The notes: a model not told the origin generated them from the sequence alone. A stretch of 64,000 nucleotides of DNA from Komarekiella atlantica HA4396-MV6 (GCA_019359395.1 JAHHHK010000006.1:124001-188000), one strand, 5' to 3'; shown: positions 1 to 10,150, numbered from the stretch's first letter. Translations and numbers: made by a program.

Positions 1-342
1 TTCGAGAACTAGATTAGGCGGTTTCTCATGTATAATCTACTATCTTTAGAAGTGATTTGTATTAAAAGACATATTGTTTTCTCTGTCTTTGGATGTATTT
101 AGAACAACAATGTAGTCTAGTAAAGTAATACACGATTTTTATTAAAGACTAAGCCGCTCAAAGCCATCTAGCTATATTAAAATATAACTCATCAGCTATA
201 ATCGCTTATTAATTAAATAAAGTAATTTACTTCTAACAAAATCCAACCAAATTTATAGGATGGAAATTGCCCATCCTATAATCAAATATTCAACAGTGTA
301 CCAACTCGTGTATTAAAAGTAAGCTAATGGCTTTGAAATTTA
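1..342. other. Gene-free AT-rich left edge
   Basis: I see no convincing gene here. The stretch is strongly AT-rich and has stops in all frames. Its one clear structure is the hairpin at 253-281, downstream of the CAAD gene. Confidence 0.6.
253..281 (-). terminator. Hairpin downstream of the CAAD gene
   Basis: Perfect 11-bp inverted repeat (TTATAGGATGG / CCATCCTATAA) with a 7-nt loop, about 60 bp past the stop of the minus-strand CAAD gene. The trailing T-run is weak, so it may stabilise the 3' end rather than act as a strong intrinsic terminator. Confidence 0.45.
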
Positions 343-771
343 TTAGCCTACAATTTGCTCTTTCAGCAATTGAATTTCCGTAGCCAATTCTTGCCGAGTT
401 GAAGCTTTGAGCAGATAACGGAAAGTAAACCAAGTAGCGTAGCCAATTCCTATTAACTCAAAAGTTGGTGATAACAGTGGAATATCGCTCATTGCATCCA
501 GTACTGCTAGCACTACCTTAAGTGTAACAATCGCCGCAAAAATTAAAGCTACAGTTATTAAAGACTGACTGTATTCATTAAAAAACTTACTCAAGTAATC
601 AGGCAGTTGCTCTAAAAATTGAGCAATTTGTTTGCCAAAATTCTGCCATTGTGATTCTGGTTCAGGAGCAGGTGGTAACTTTGGTAAGTTTGTAGTTTCT
701 ACACCTTCAAGTGCTAGTAGACCTTGTGGTGACGTAGTATTGATAGATTTGATCTGCTGTTCGGCTTCCAT
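343..771 (-). CDS. CAAD-domain (CURT1-like) membrane protein
   Basis: A 142-residue protein with a proline-rich N-terminal third, then two hydrophobic helices and an amphipathic C-terminal helix. The block with PLLSPTFELIGIGYATWF followed by FRYLL is the hallmark of the CAAD domain. This domain is appended to some cyanobacterial aminoacyl-tRNA synthetases and is related to thylakoid CURT1 proteins; it anchors or curves membranes. Here it stands alone, so a thylakoid-membrane role is more likely than a tRNA role. I chose the ATG at 771; extending to the upstream TTG adds only MPKKN and has no ribosome site. Nothing else in the neighbourhood suggests a pathway. Confidence 0.8.
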   Translation of the reverse strand: MEAEQQIKSINTTSPQGLLALEGVETTNLPKLPPAPEPESQWQNFGKQIAQFLEQLPDYLSKFFNEYSQSLITVALIFAAIVTLKVVLAVLDAMSDIPLLSPTFELIGIGYATWFTFRYLLKASTRQELATEIQLLKEQIVG

Positions 772-953
772 ATTTTTTTTTGGCAATTACGACAGTTTTT
801 TAAGTGATTGAGTTTAAATAAACATTATTTTGAGAGTCGTCAATTGTCAATTATCTGTGGTCAGTTGTATTTACTACTGACCACCATCATTCAGTAGGAG
901 CATTAAAGTCTTATTTATGCTTACCTACTTCTATAAATTTGTTGTTAGCCACT

Positions 954-1415
954 TTAGCTTTTTGGTGGAGCAACAGTCGCTTTGTTAACTACGGCTGTGA
1001 CACCTTTGATTTCTTTAGCTAAAGGTTCAATTTTAGACAACTGATCCTGATTATTTACAGTTCCCGCTACAGTCACAGTGCCATTTTCTACTGCATTAAC
1101 TGTTAACTGTCCACCAGGTATGTTAGCTTCCAATTTAGAGCGAACTTCACTGGCTAGGTCAGCTGGCGCTCTATCTGCATCGCCACCAGTTACCTTATTT
1201 CGCTGTTCACGAGCGCGAATGTCTGCATTTAGTTGTCTTCTGCGGACTTCACTTTGTGCATCTTCTTTAGAAGCTTGTGTTGTCTGTGCAGTCGGTGCTT
1301 GGGGACTAGCATTAACTGTATCGGGCGCATCTACACTGGTTCTAGCAGGATCTTGACAAGCGGCTGCACCAAAAACTAAAAGGCCACTAATTAGGAAAGG
1401 AGTTAGCTTTTGCAT
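954..1415 (-). CDS. BON-domain lipoprotein
   Basis: A 153-residue secreted protein. Residues 1-20 form a signal peptide ending in a lipobox-like GAAAC, so Cys20 is the probable lipidation site. Residues 25-85 are a low-complexity linker rich in Ala, Thr and Arg. A BON domain follows (about 85-150), with the typical pattern of LASEVRSKLEANIPGG, VENGTVTVAGTVNN and a closing GVTAVVNKATV. BON domains bind lipid or envelope components in OsmY-like stress proteins. It is in tandem with the stress-like protein upstream (139-bp gap), so both may respond to osmotic or desiccation stress. The lipobox lacks Leu at -3, so lipidation is likely but not certain. Confidence 0.8.
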   Translation of the reverse strand: MQKLTPFLISGLLVFGAAACQDPARTSVDAPDTVNASPQAPTAQTTQASKEDAQSEVRRRQLNADIRAREQRNKVTGGDADRAPADLASEVRSKLEANIPGGQLTVNAVENGTVTVAGTVNNQDQLSKIEPLAKEIKGVTAVVNKATVAPPKS

Positions 1416-1554
1416 ATGTTTGATTCTGGCTCGAAAGAAGTCTGTTAATATTTACGGCAGTAATGAGGAGCAAGCAAGTGTTTTAAGAGAGAGCAAGGTT
1501 ACGACATTCTTGCTCTAGCAATTTTTTAGGATGAGTGTGACTGACAACTTTGGG

Positions 1555-2826
1555 TTAAACTGTTTCATCTCGACGATCAACAATGATTACAGAAGGATCG
1601 TGAGTTCCTGTTGAGTAATTGGTGCGAACGGTATCAGAATTTGTAACTCTATCAAAACCAGAGCGATGTTCGCTTAAATCAGTAGCATCATAGATGGCGA
1701 ATTCTTCTATGCCTCGACGTTTTAAAATACCTTCAGCATGACGAATTTCATTTTCCGTACCATCTACAATTACTAAGTAGTCGCCTCGTTGAAAGCGATC
1801 GCTATAAACTCGTGCCCGATCTTCAGGAATTCCTAAGCCTACGAGTCCACCAACAATACCCCCGGCGGCGGCACCTATAGCACCACCAGTTACCGTTGTC
1901 GCTAAAGCAGTCGCAGCTGCACCACCAGCAATTACGGGCCCAATTCCAGGAATTGCTAAAGCGCCTAGTCCAACCAACAAACCGCCTAAACCGCCTAAAA
2001 CGCCGCCTGTAGCTGCTCCAGCTTTTGCTCCTTCACCTGCTTTATTACCTGCACCAGTATTTGTATCTACGCCAGCTATATTTTGACCGCCTGCATCCTT
2101 AGCAATAATAGAGACGTTATTCATCGCAAAACCAGCATCTCGTAATTCTGTAAGTGCTGCTTCTGCATCTCGACGATGAGAAAATGCGCCAATTGCGCGT
2201 CTGCCAAAATCTCTACGAGCTGTAGTTGAAGTTGCAGTAGTAGTGGAGGTAGGCGCTACATAACCAGTTGTTGCATTTCTAGCATCTGGGTGATCATAAA
2301 TACCAAACTCTTCAACACCCCGATGATTTAGAATTGCCTGGGCGCTGGCGATTTCTGCATCTGTGCCATCTATGATGACTAGATAATGTCCCCGCTTGAC
2401 TCGTTCATCGTAAACTCTGGCTCGTTCTTCGGGGATTCCTAACCCAATCAATGCACCCAGTAAACCACCTGCTGCTGCGCCAATACCAGCGCCAGCTAGA
2501 GTTGTAGCAAGAGCGGTTGCTGTTGCTCCAGCGAGCATAATTGGCCCGATTCCGGGAATTGCCAAAGTACCAAGACCAACTAATAAGCCAGTTAATCCGC
2601 CCAAAGCACCGCCTGTGACTGCTCCAGCTTTTGCACCCTCGTCAGATTTATCGCCAACGCGATCGCGTACTTCAGCCCCAGCAATATCATCACGCTCTCC
2701 ATCCTGCGTAATGACAGATACTCTGTCCATGCCAAAACCAGCATTTTTTAAGTCATGGAGCGCTTGTTCAACATCACGACGATTAGAAAATACTCCTACA
2801 GCACGTTTATGTAAACCTACAACCAT
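1555..2826 (-). CDS. Duplicated general-stress (YflT/GSP17M-like) protein
   Basis: A 423-residue protein made of two homologous halves. Each half has an N-terminal GSP17M/YflT-like segment (RAVGVFSNRRDVEQALHDL and RRAIGAFSHRRDAEAALTEL), then a Gly/Ala-rich segment that looks like a glycine-zipper membrane hairpin (GLLVGLGTLAIPGIGPIML and its copy), then a small beta-alpha domain ending in GVEEFGIYDHPD or GIEEFAIYDATD. The ATG at 2826 is chosen over an upstream TTG at 2853 because GGGAG lies 6 nt before it. The family is found among heat- or general-stress proteins; the exact biochemical role is unknown. The tandem duplication is evident in the protein, and both halves still carry every element. 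Confidence 0.8.
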   Translation of the reverse strand: MVVGLHKRAVGVFSNRRDVEQALHDLKNAGFGMDRVSVITQDGERDDIAGAEVRDRVGDKSDEGAKAGAVTGGALGGLTGLLVGLGTLAIPGIGPIMLAGATATALATTLAGAGIGAAAGGLLGALIGLGIPEERARVYDERVKRGHYLVIIDGTDAEIASAQAILNHRGVEEFGIYDHPDARNATTGYVAPTSTTTATSTTARRDFGRRAIGAFSHRRDAEAALTELRDAGFAMNNVSIIAKDAGGQNIAGVDTNTGAGNKAGEGAKAGAATGGVLGGLGGLLVGLGALAIPGIGPVIAGGAAATALATTVTGGAIGAAAGGIVGGLVGLGIPEDRARVYSDRFQRGDYLVIVDGTENEIRHAEGILKRRGIEEFAIYDATDLSEHRSGFDRVTNSDTVRTNYSTGTHDPSVIIVDRRDETV

Positions 2827-3745
2827 GTTTTTTCTCCCAACACTAAAAAGCAATTATTCACAAATTTATAGTTGCCAATAATCCCCTTTATACCTTTTTA
2901 AATAAAATTTTTCATCAATCGCTTGGAGTAATTTTTACCTCTATCATTGGGCATAGGTGAATTTATCCAAATGCGTAAAAATCAGCAAGTATAAAATCTT
3001 GTTTTATTCCCAATGATTTAGTTTTTAGTTTTACTAATTACATAACTATAAATAACTTATTTTTTAATTAATCATTAACTATGTATTATGTCTTTCATTT
3101 TTTATATGTATTGTTCAATATGTTAATAATACATTAGCTTATTTGCAATTATCAAAGCTTTATATTAAGTGAATTTGTGAGCAATTTGACTAGTTTTGCA
3201 AAATATAGATTCACAATCTCTTGCTAGTAAGCAAGAAGGCTAAATTAAAGTTCACCTAGATTGCCGAGTTTCGACTGCGCTGAGGTTTCGACTGCGCTCA
3301 ACCCTCGTCTTCTCAGGGATTGAGCATTGAGCGAACTTGTACTGAGTTTCGACTTCGCTCAACTGCCGCGAAGTCGAAACTCAACTGCCGCGCAGTCGAA
3401 GTAGTCGAAATGCATCTTAAAAATAATTGCAATTTCCTACTTAGCGACTGCCAATTATCGCCAAAGACGTGTAGATTCAATCAGCAGTTGTAGAGATTTA
3501 TCTCAAAAATATATGAATTGATTATTGGTGCGATCGCCGTCAAGTTTATAATCCTACTTAGGTATTCATAATTTTCTTGCGCCTTTCTCCTTATTCAGGA
3601 GATTATGATTCAGGAATTTTATGGTTTTTTGTACCCTAAATAAATCTTGTTTATTTATCGAATTTTTGAGATCTTAAACTGTGTGGACAAGGGTATTATT
3701 TATATTTCCCTTGTCCTATTTGTGGTAAATAACAACTTGAATTAA
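2827..3745. other. Gene-free region with palindromic repeats
   Basis: About 0.9 kb without a supportable gene. It is AT-rich except for the block of palindromic repeats at 3262-3410. The first part carries the promoter and leader of the stress protein. I see no RNA gene. Confidence 0.6.
3262..3410. repeat. Cluster of TTTCGACTGCGCTCA palindromic repeats
   Basis: Several short direct and inverted copies of TTTCGACTKCGCTCA and its complement, separated by CTGCCGCG blocks, together able to fold into a long hairpin. The same family occurs at about 25130-25172. Such repeats are typical intergenic elements of Nostoc-like genomes. Confidence 0.7.
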
Positions 3746-4168
3746 TTACAACAACCCTTCTAATTTGCGGCGAATGTTATCAAGTTCAGAATCAGACAAT
3801 TCTGGTTCTTCTGGTTGTGGATTGGAGCGAGTGTGTTGATCAGTATCCTCCTTAGGGGCATCTGGTTGCCAGTCAGTTTCTTCTACATTAAGTTCGGGAA
3901 CTTTTTCAATGAGAGGGCTGTTTTCTGGGACGATTTCCCATTCATACCCAGCACTTTCGCAAAATTCTTTGATTTCCTCAGCATCAATTGGCTCTGGTGT
4001 AGGTGCGGGGAAGTCTTGAGCTTCTAGCAGCAAAGAAAAGCGCGTAGCGTCGTCTTCTGACTCGAACATGAGAATTTTATTGCGATCGCCTACCCGAATC
4101 GTGTGAATTCCTTCATTTTCAGTTCGAGCGTTAAAAATTAACACAAAAACACGCATAGGTGTAATCAT
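3746..4168 (-). CDS. DUF3110 protein
   Basis: A 140-residue soluble acidic protein. Residues 5-100 match the cyanobacterial and plastid DUF3110 family: MRVFVLIFNARTENEGIHT, then VGDRNKILMFESEDDATRF and LLLEAQDFPAPTPE. The C-terminal 40 residues are charged and probably disordered. The function of the family is not known to me. The first ATG at 4168 is used because AAGGA lies 5 nt upstream; an internal ATG at 4156 (MRVFVLIF) is the family's usual start and is also possible. Confidence 0.8.
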   Translation of the reverse strand: MITPMRVFVLIFNARTENEGIHTIRVGDRNKILMFESEDDATRFSLLLEAQDFPAPTPEPIDAEEIKEFCESAGYEWEIVPENSPLIEKVPELNVEETDWQPDAPKEDTDQHTRSNPQPEEPELSDSELDNIRRKLEGLL

Positions 4169-4429
4169 CTGTCCTTTTTAAAGTCTATTCATATTAAAGT
4201 TCTAGGTTGTCCCTCAGCGAAAGTCACAGCGACAATTTTCACTTTCTGCGGATTTTCCTGAGAGCACCAACATTGTTAAGGATAAATAACGAGTAGTGCA
4301 AATGCCGTAACTCAACCGATAAAGTCTTGGGTTTTGTTGACTTATCCTGGAAATGGCATAGTAAATTATTGTGCCAGTTAATGCTTGTGGTGTGCCAGCT
4401 ACATCCGGCAATTGATACAGTGAAAGCAA

Positions 4430-7400
4430 ATGATTAAATCTCCCAATCTAGATCATCACCCCTCTACTCCTGTCCGCAAACGTGTGTGGTTACTCGTGTT
4501 GAGTCGCGGTGGCATTGCCTTGGGCGGACTTTTGCTCATTGGAATTTTTGGCAGTATTTGGCGGTTGCGGACTTTTGTCCAAAAAGAGTTAACGCCACTG
4601 GCACAACAAAGTCTTACTACTACACTCAATCGTCCGGTAAAACTAGGAAAAGTCAGAGAATTTTCCTTGACTGGAGTGCAGTTTGGCGCTTCAGCCATCC
4701 CAGCAACACCTACAGATAGAGACCGAGTAGATGTCGATTCTGTAGAGGTGGGTTTTAACCTACTGCAATTAATCTTTAACCGCCAATTAAAGCTAGATGT
4801 CACCTTAGTCAACGCCGATGTTTACATTGAACAAGATGATCAAGGGCGCTGGATTACCACTAACATAGCACCGCCAGGTAAAGGCGGAGGCATTAAAACA
4901 GATTTGGATAAACTGCGGTTTCGTAATGGCAGGCTGGCGTTGATGCCGCAGGTGAGGGGAAGAGGGGGAGCAGGGGAGGTAGAGGAAGCAGGGGAGGCAG
5001 GGGAAGCAAAACTACTAACTCAGGACTCAGCACTCAAAAAGCAATCTCCTGTGACGTTTTCGCAAGTCAACGGAACTGCCCAACTCTTAGAAAACAACCA
5101 GCGAATCAAGTTTGACGTGGCAGGTCAAGCGGATAGTGGTGGTAATATTTCTATTCAGGGAGAGACACGTTCCAAGGTACTAGCTGGCAACTTACAGTTG
5201 CAAGGACAAGGTTTGCGGGCTGCGGATGTTACCCGCCTGATCAAATTGCCCTTTAGCTTACAGGCGGGTCGAGTCAATGGCGACTTGCAGCAGGTTCAAC
5301 TAGTACCAGGACAGCCGACTTTATTGTTTGGCAGTGCTAGTTTACAAGGTGTAACGCTTCAAGTACCCCGTGTACCACAACTATTTAACAATATTCAAGG
5401 CAACATCCGTTTCCGGGGAACGGAAGTACAGCTAGACAATGTTGCTACCAATTACAGCAAAATTCCCTTAGTAGCTACGGGGATTATCGACTCTAAAGCG
5501 GGCTTTAAGTTGGCAGGGCGTGTAAATGCGGTGAGTTTGGCAAACGCCCAGGAGGCTCTTAAGGTAACACTGCCTGTGCCTGTTGCCGGGCAAGTAAAAG
5601 CAGATTTGCAGATTGTCGGGCCAACCACTAAGCCAATTCTGTCAGGCAAAGTTGCCACGATTAAAACTGCAAGAATTGACAAAGTTGATTTTAATAGCAT
5701 CAGTAGCAAGTTTGATTTTTATACAGATTCTCCTAGAATTACTTTTAGAGATATTCAAGGTAAAACTACAGTTGGCGGTGAAATTACGGGTGCTGGTATA
5801 ATCCAACTTGGTAAAACTCCCGAATTGGATTTGAATTTCGCAGCTAAGAATATTCCTGGGGATGCGATCGCTAAAGTTTACGAAACCAAACCTAACTTTC
5901 AAATCGGTACTCTCTCAGCTACAGCCCAACTGCGAGGCGCTCCTACCAGTGTCCGAACTGTGGTAAAGTTCCAAGCTCCTGGCGGAACTTACCCCGGAAC
6001 TGGCGAAGTTGCAATCGCTCCAAATCGTACCGTCTCTTTCCGCAATGTAGTTCTTAATGTCGCTGGCGGTACAGTGCGGGGAACTGGCAGTTACGCCAAT
6101 CAACGTTGGCAAGCCGTTGCTCAAGCCTCTGGTGTCCAGGTAGAACCTTTTGTAAATAAAAATCAACTGCAAAATGTCTCTTTGGCTGGGGCGCAGTTCA
6201 ATGGTCGTCTGCTTCTCTCAGGAACTACAGGGCCATTCCAAGTGGCGACAATTCGCACTGAGGGTGCAGGAGTTCAAGTTGCTGGCGGCACAGTTGCAGT
6301 TTCTAATGTCCAGTTGCAAGAGGAAAGCTTTTCCGCCCAATTGGTTGCAAATGGTGTGCGGTTGGGACGAATCTTGAAAAATTCCCCCCCAGTTTTAACT
6401 GGGCCTTTAGCGGGTACGTTTCAAATAGCAGGTAGCAGAGATAATTTTAGCCTCAAAACCTTGCGCGGTACTGGTACGGCTCGCCTTGCTGTTGCTAGTG
6501 GTACAGTTACAGCCAAAAATATTCAAGTTGCTGATGGTGTATATCAGGCACAAATCCAAGCAAATAATGTACCTGTGCAACAGTTGGCAGGAGTTCCACC
6601 ACGGGTAAGGGGAGCGTTAAATGGTGATTTTAAGGTGGCGGGTTCTATTGAGTCCTTCCAGCCGCAAAATATCCAAGCTAGCGGTCAAGCACGTGTGAAT
6701 ATTGGCGGTGGCACGGTTACAGCCAAAAATATCCAACTGGCTAATGGTCGCTATCAGGCGCAAGTCCAGGCAAATAATGTGCCCTTAGAGCAATTGGCCG
6801 CAATACCGCCGCAGTTTCAAGGAGCATTGAATGGTCAATTAAATATAGCGGGTTCGGTGGAGTCTTTCCAACCGCAGAATATCCAAGCCAGCGGTCAAGC
6901 ACAGGTGAATGTTGGAGGTGGCACAGTTACAGCCTCTAACATCCAATTGGTGAATGGTCGCTATCAAGCTGTGGTCGATGCTTCAGGTGTGGAATTAGCT
7001 CGACTGAATCAGCAGTTGCGGGGTCAATTTGGCGGAAAGGTGCAAGTAGTTGGCACGTTAGGAACGTCCAAATTAGCTGATGTGCGTGCTGCTGGTCAGG
7101 TGCGGTTGTCTCAAGGTATACCTGGTTTTGAACAACCCCTAACAGCTGCGATCGCTTGGAATGGTGAAAGGCTTACCATTGAGCAAGCAACTGCTCCAGG
7201 TTTAAATATCACTGGTGACATATTAGCCAATGCACAGGGAGCAGGCATACCGGAAATTACTGCCTTAAATCTTAACGTCCAGGCGCAGAATTATAATCTC
7301 AAACAGCTACCTATTAATCTGCCTAATCAGTTGGCTGTGGCTGGTAAAGCTGATTTTAACGGTCAAATCACTGGGAAGTTGCCTTTGCCGAATGTCACAG

Positions 7401-10150
7401 GGCAAATCAAGTTACGAAACTTTGTAGTTCAAGATATTGCTTTTGAGCCGTTATTAACTGGAAATATTCAGTCAGCGCAGGGACGCGGGTTAAATTTAGA
7501 CTTAACTGGTAGTAATGATCGCATTGCCCTCAATTTGGATGCTAATAATCGTCCCCAATCCTTTTTAGTCAAGTGGCAACAAGCATTAGCATCAGGTCAA
7601 GCTCAAGGGGATAATTTGGCGCTCAAAGTCGAAAACTTCCCGTTAAAAATATTGAATTTGACTGCGCCGCCGAATCTGCGTTTAGGTGCTGGTAGGGTAG
7701 CTGGGTTATTAACTGGGGATTTGCTCGTTAATCAGCAGACATTGGCAGCAAATGGGAATTTAGCGATCGCTAATCCGCAAATTGGATATATTAAAGGCGA
7801 TCGTGTAGCTGCTCAGTTCCGCTATGGTAATGGTCAAGCAACACTCGCCAGTAGTGAATTTATCAAAGGCAACAGTCGTTATGCTTTTGCTGGTACTTTT
7901 GCTCAAACCGCCAAAGGGCCTCAATTACAAGGTAAACTTAATGTCAATCAAGGTAATATTCAAGATGTCCTGGCAGTAGCACAGGTATTTGAATTACAAG
8001 ATTTGCAACGCGGTTCGGCAGAGCCAACCTACGGTACAGCAGCAGATTTGACCACCACCCCCCAAGGTTTACCAAATCAGCCTTTACTGAACCAACTCCA
8101 GCGCTTTTATGAAATTGACGCCCTGCTGGCAGAACAGGAACAACAGCAGATATCCAGACCCATACCAGATTTAGCAGACTTAAAAGGGACTTTCAACGGG
8201 GAAGTAGCTGTAGATACTGCCACAGCCAACGGGCTTTCAGTGCAATTTAATTTAAATGGTCAAAATTTTGTCTGGGGCAAAGAAGAACAACCAGGTCGTT
8301 TTTATACTGCTGATCGGGTAATTGCCGAAGGCAACTTTGAGAACGGAGTATTAAGGTTGCGGCCTTTACGGTTTGAGTCTCAAAATAGACTAATTGCCTT
8401 CGCAGGTAACATTGGTGGTAATGAACAGTCTGGTCAACTGCGGGTAAATAATTTCCCTCTACAAGTACTGAATAATTTTGTCAAATTCCCAGTTGGTGTA
8501 ACAGGTAATCTTAACGCTACAGCCGCTTTAGCAGGTAGCATTGCCAATCCTCAAGCTCAAGGCGAATTGCAAATCACAGAAGGAACGCTGAATCAAAAAG
8601 CAGTAGAGTCAGCGATGGCAAGTTTCAGTTATGCCAATGGACGCTTGAACTTTGGCAGCAACGTATCAGTTGCCGGGCCAGAACCAGTTAATATTACTGG
8701 CAGCATACCTTACCAGTTGCCGTTTGCTTCCGTAGCGCCTGACAGCGAGCAAATTAGTTTAGATGTAAAGGTAGAAAATGAAGGATTGGCATTGTTAAAC
8801 TTGTTGACTAACCAGGTGGCGTTTGAAAATGGTGAAGGACAAGTAGACATTCAGGTGCGCGGGACAAGACAGCAGCCACAGGTAAATGGAATTGCCACGA
8901 TTAATGATGCTACTTTTTCAGCACAAGCTTTACCAGGAAAGGTGAGACGTGTCACAGGTAAGGTACTGTTTGATTTTGACCGGGTTTTAGTAGAAAATCT
9001 TCAAGGTAGGTTTAGTCGGGGTCAGGTAGAAGCTGCTGGAGAGATTCCTATCTTCAACAATGACAAAGTGAGTATCAACAATCCCCTGACTGTTAACCTT
9101 GATCAGTTAAAGGTGAATTTGAAGGGATTGTACCAGGGAGGCGCTAACGGCAATTTGCAGATTACTGGTTCTGCTCTTAACCCATTAGTTGGCGGTAAAG
9201 TAGATTTGTTTGATGGTCAAGTTCTGCTAGCAGCAGATACCAACACTACGCAAAGTTCAAATAGTAGTATCGGTATGTCACTCACTAAAGCCAACAAGCA
9301 GAGTAAAGCTGAAACGGGTAATGAGAATGCAAGGTTTAATAATCTAGAACTAGAGCTAGGGAAAAACGTCCAAATCACTCGTCCACCGATTCTCAGCTTC
9401 CGAGCAACTGGTAATCTGACAGTTAATGGCTCCTTCAGTCAACCCATACCCGATGGCACTATTCGGCTAAAAGCAGGTGGGGTAAATTTGTTTACTACCC
9501 AATTTAGCCTGGCTCGTGGCTATGAACATACTGCAACTTTTACAGCCAATCAACCCCGTGACCCTGATTTAGATATTCAGCTATTTGCCAAGGTACTGGA
9601 CGTAATTCAGAATAGTGACTTTAGTCGCTCAAATTCCACTGGGTTATCAGCCTTAGAAACTGTGCGAGTAGAAGCCAATATCAAAGGCCCTGCCAGTAAA
9701 CTGAACGAAAATCTTCAACTAACTAGTAGTCCGTCACGTGGTCAAACAGAAATTGTGGCTCTGTTGGGGGGTGGATTTGTAGACACTCAAGGACGTGGCG
9801 ATAGTACTCTGGGTTTAATAAACATAGCAGGCTCAGCTGTGTTCAACAACTTTCAGTCAGCCTTTAACCAGATTGGCGATGCTTTGGGTTTAAGTGAACT
9901 GCGTGTATTTCCCACCGTTATCTCCGAGAATCCCGAAGCGGGAAGGAGCAGCTCAAGTTTAGAGTTAGCAGCAGAGGCCGGGATTGATATTTCTCCCAAA
10001 GTTTCCGTTTCCAGCATCAAGATTTTGACCGCAGATGATCCCTTTCAATGGGGTGTAAATTACCGGATAAATGATGAATTTCGGGCGCGTGCTTCCACTA
10101 ATTTATCTGATGACAGTCGTGCAATTGTGGAGTATCAAACGCGGTTTTAG
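4430..10150 (+). CDS. TamB/DUF490 translocation and assembly protein
   Basis: A 1,906-residue protein with one N-terminal membrane anchor (about 19-45), a very long region of repetitive beta-strand segments, and a C-terminal DUF490/TamB domain (about 1,550-1,906) ending in the conserved IVEYQTRF. TamB proteins bridge inner and outer membranes; with Omp85/TamA proteins they support outer-membrane protein insertion or lipid transport, and the plant homologue is TIC236 of the plastid import system. Residues about 624-900 contain 70-residue tandem repeats. Residues about 176-204 are a Gly/Glu-rich insert that looks like a captured intergenic repeat. The start has only a weak GAAAG upstream. The gene is monocistronic, closed by a strong terminator at 10263-10297. 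Confidence 0.9.
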   Translation: MIKSPNLDHHPSTPVRKRVWLLVLSRGGIALGGLLLIGIFGSIWRLRTFVQKELTPLAQQSLTTTLNRPVKLGKVREFSLTGVQFGASAIPATPTDRDRVDVDSVEVGFNLLQLIFNRQLKLDVTLVNADVYIEQDDQGRWITTNIAPPGKGGGIKTDLDKLRFRNGRLALMPQVRGRGGAGEVEEAGEAGEAKLLTQDSALKKQSPVTFSQVNGTAQLLENNQRIKFDVAGQADSGGNISIQGETRSKVLAGNLQLQGQGLRAADVTRLIKLPFSLQAGRVNGDLQQVQLVPGQPTLLFGSASLQGVTLQVPRVPQLFNNIQGNIRFRGTEVQLDNVATNYSKIPLVATGIIDSKAGFKLAGRVNAVSLANAQEALKVTLPVPVAGQVKADLQIVGPTTKPILSGKVATIKTARIDKVDFNSISSKFDFYTDSPRITFRDIQGKTTVGGEITGAGIIQLGKTPELDLNFAAKNIPGDAIAKVYETKPNFQIGTLSATAQLRGAPTSVRTVVKFQAPGGTYPGTGEVAIAPNRTVSFRNVVLNVAGGTVRGTGSYANQRWQAVAQASGVQVEPFVNKNQLQNVSLAGAQFNGRLLLSGTTGPFQVATIRTEGAGVQVAGGTVAVSNVQLQEESFSAQLVANGVRLGRILKNSPPVLTGPLAGTFQIAGSRDNFSLKTLRGTGTARLAVASGTVTAKNIQVADGVYQAQIQANNVPVQQLAGVPPRVRGALNGDFKVAGSIESFQPQNIQASGQARVNIGGGTVTAKNIQLANGRYQAQVQANNVPLEQLAAIPPQFQGALNGQLNIAGSVESFQPQNIQASGQAQVNVGGGTVTASNIQLVNGRYQAVVDASGVELARLNQQLRGQFGGKVQVVGTLGTSKLADVRAAGQVRLSQGIPGFEQPLTAAIAWNGERLTIEQATAPGLNITGDILANAQGAGIPEITALNLNVQAQNYNLKQLPINLPNQLAVAGKADFNGQITGKLPLPNVTGQIKLRNFVVQDIAFEPLLTGNIQSAQGRGLNLDLTGSNDRIALNLDANNRPQSFLVKWQQALASGQAQGDNLALKVENFPLKILNLTAPPNLRLGAGRVAGLLTGDLLVNQQTLAANGNLAIANPQIGYIKGDRVAAQFRYGNGQATLASSEFIKGNSRYAFAGTFAQTAKGPQLQGKLNVNQGNIQDVLAVAQVFELQDLQRGSAEPTYGTAADLTTTPQGLPNQPLLNQLQRFYEIDALLAEQEQQQISRPIPDLADLKGTFNGEVAVDTATANGLSVQFNLNGQNFVWGKEEQPGRFYTADRVIAEGNFENGVLRLRPLRFESQNRLIAFAGNIGGNEQSGQLRVNNFPLQVLNNFVKFPVGVTGNLNATAALAGSIANPQAQGELQITEGTLNQKAVESAMASFSYANGRLNFGSNVSVAGPEPVNITGSIPYQLPFASVAPDSEQISLDVKVENEGLALLNLLTNQVAFENGEGQVDIQVRGTRQQPQVNGIATINDATFSAQALPGKVRRVTGKVLFDFDRVLVENLQGRFSRGQVEAAGEIPIFNNDKVSINNPLTVNLDQLKVNLKGLYQGGANGNLQITGSALNPLVGGKVDLFDGQVLLAADTNTTQSSNSSIGMSLTKANKQSKAETGNENARFNNLELELGKNVQITRPPILSFRATGNLTVNGSFSQPIPDGTIRLKAGGVNLFTTQFSLARGYEHTATFTANQPRDPDLDIQLFAKVLDVIQNSDFSRSNSTGLSALETVRVEANIKGPASKLNENLQLTSSPSRGQTEIVALLGGGFVDTQGRGDSTLGLINIAGSAVFNNFQSAFNQIGDALGLSELRVFPTVISENPEAGRSSSSLELAAEAGIDISPKVSVSSIKILTADDPFQWGVNYRINDEFRARASTNLSDDSRAIVEYQTRF
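4953..5042 (+). repeat. Intergenic-type repeat inside tamB
   Basis: A purine-rich run of GGGGAGCAGGGGAGG-type units, followed by ACTCAGGACTCAGCACTC. Such sequences normally lie between genes in Nostoc-like genomes. Here it is read in frame as a Gly/Glu/Ala-rich insert of about 30 residues, with no frame disruption. Confidence 0.6.
6511..6990 (+). repeat. 210-bp tandem repeats inside tamB
   Basis: The block beginning AGCCAAAAATATYCAA recurs at 6511, 6721 and (diverged) 6931, exactly 210 bp apart, so each unit adds 70 residues. A more diverged unit starts near 6301. The two middle units are nearly identical, pointing to recent duplication or gene conversion. Confidence 0.8.

Noticed and set aside
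4214-4429. 71-codon minus-strand frame upstream of tamB
   Set aside because: No family similarity, no ribosome site, and it lies in the tamB promoter region.
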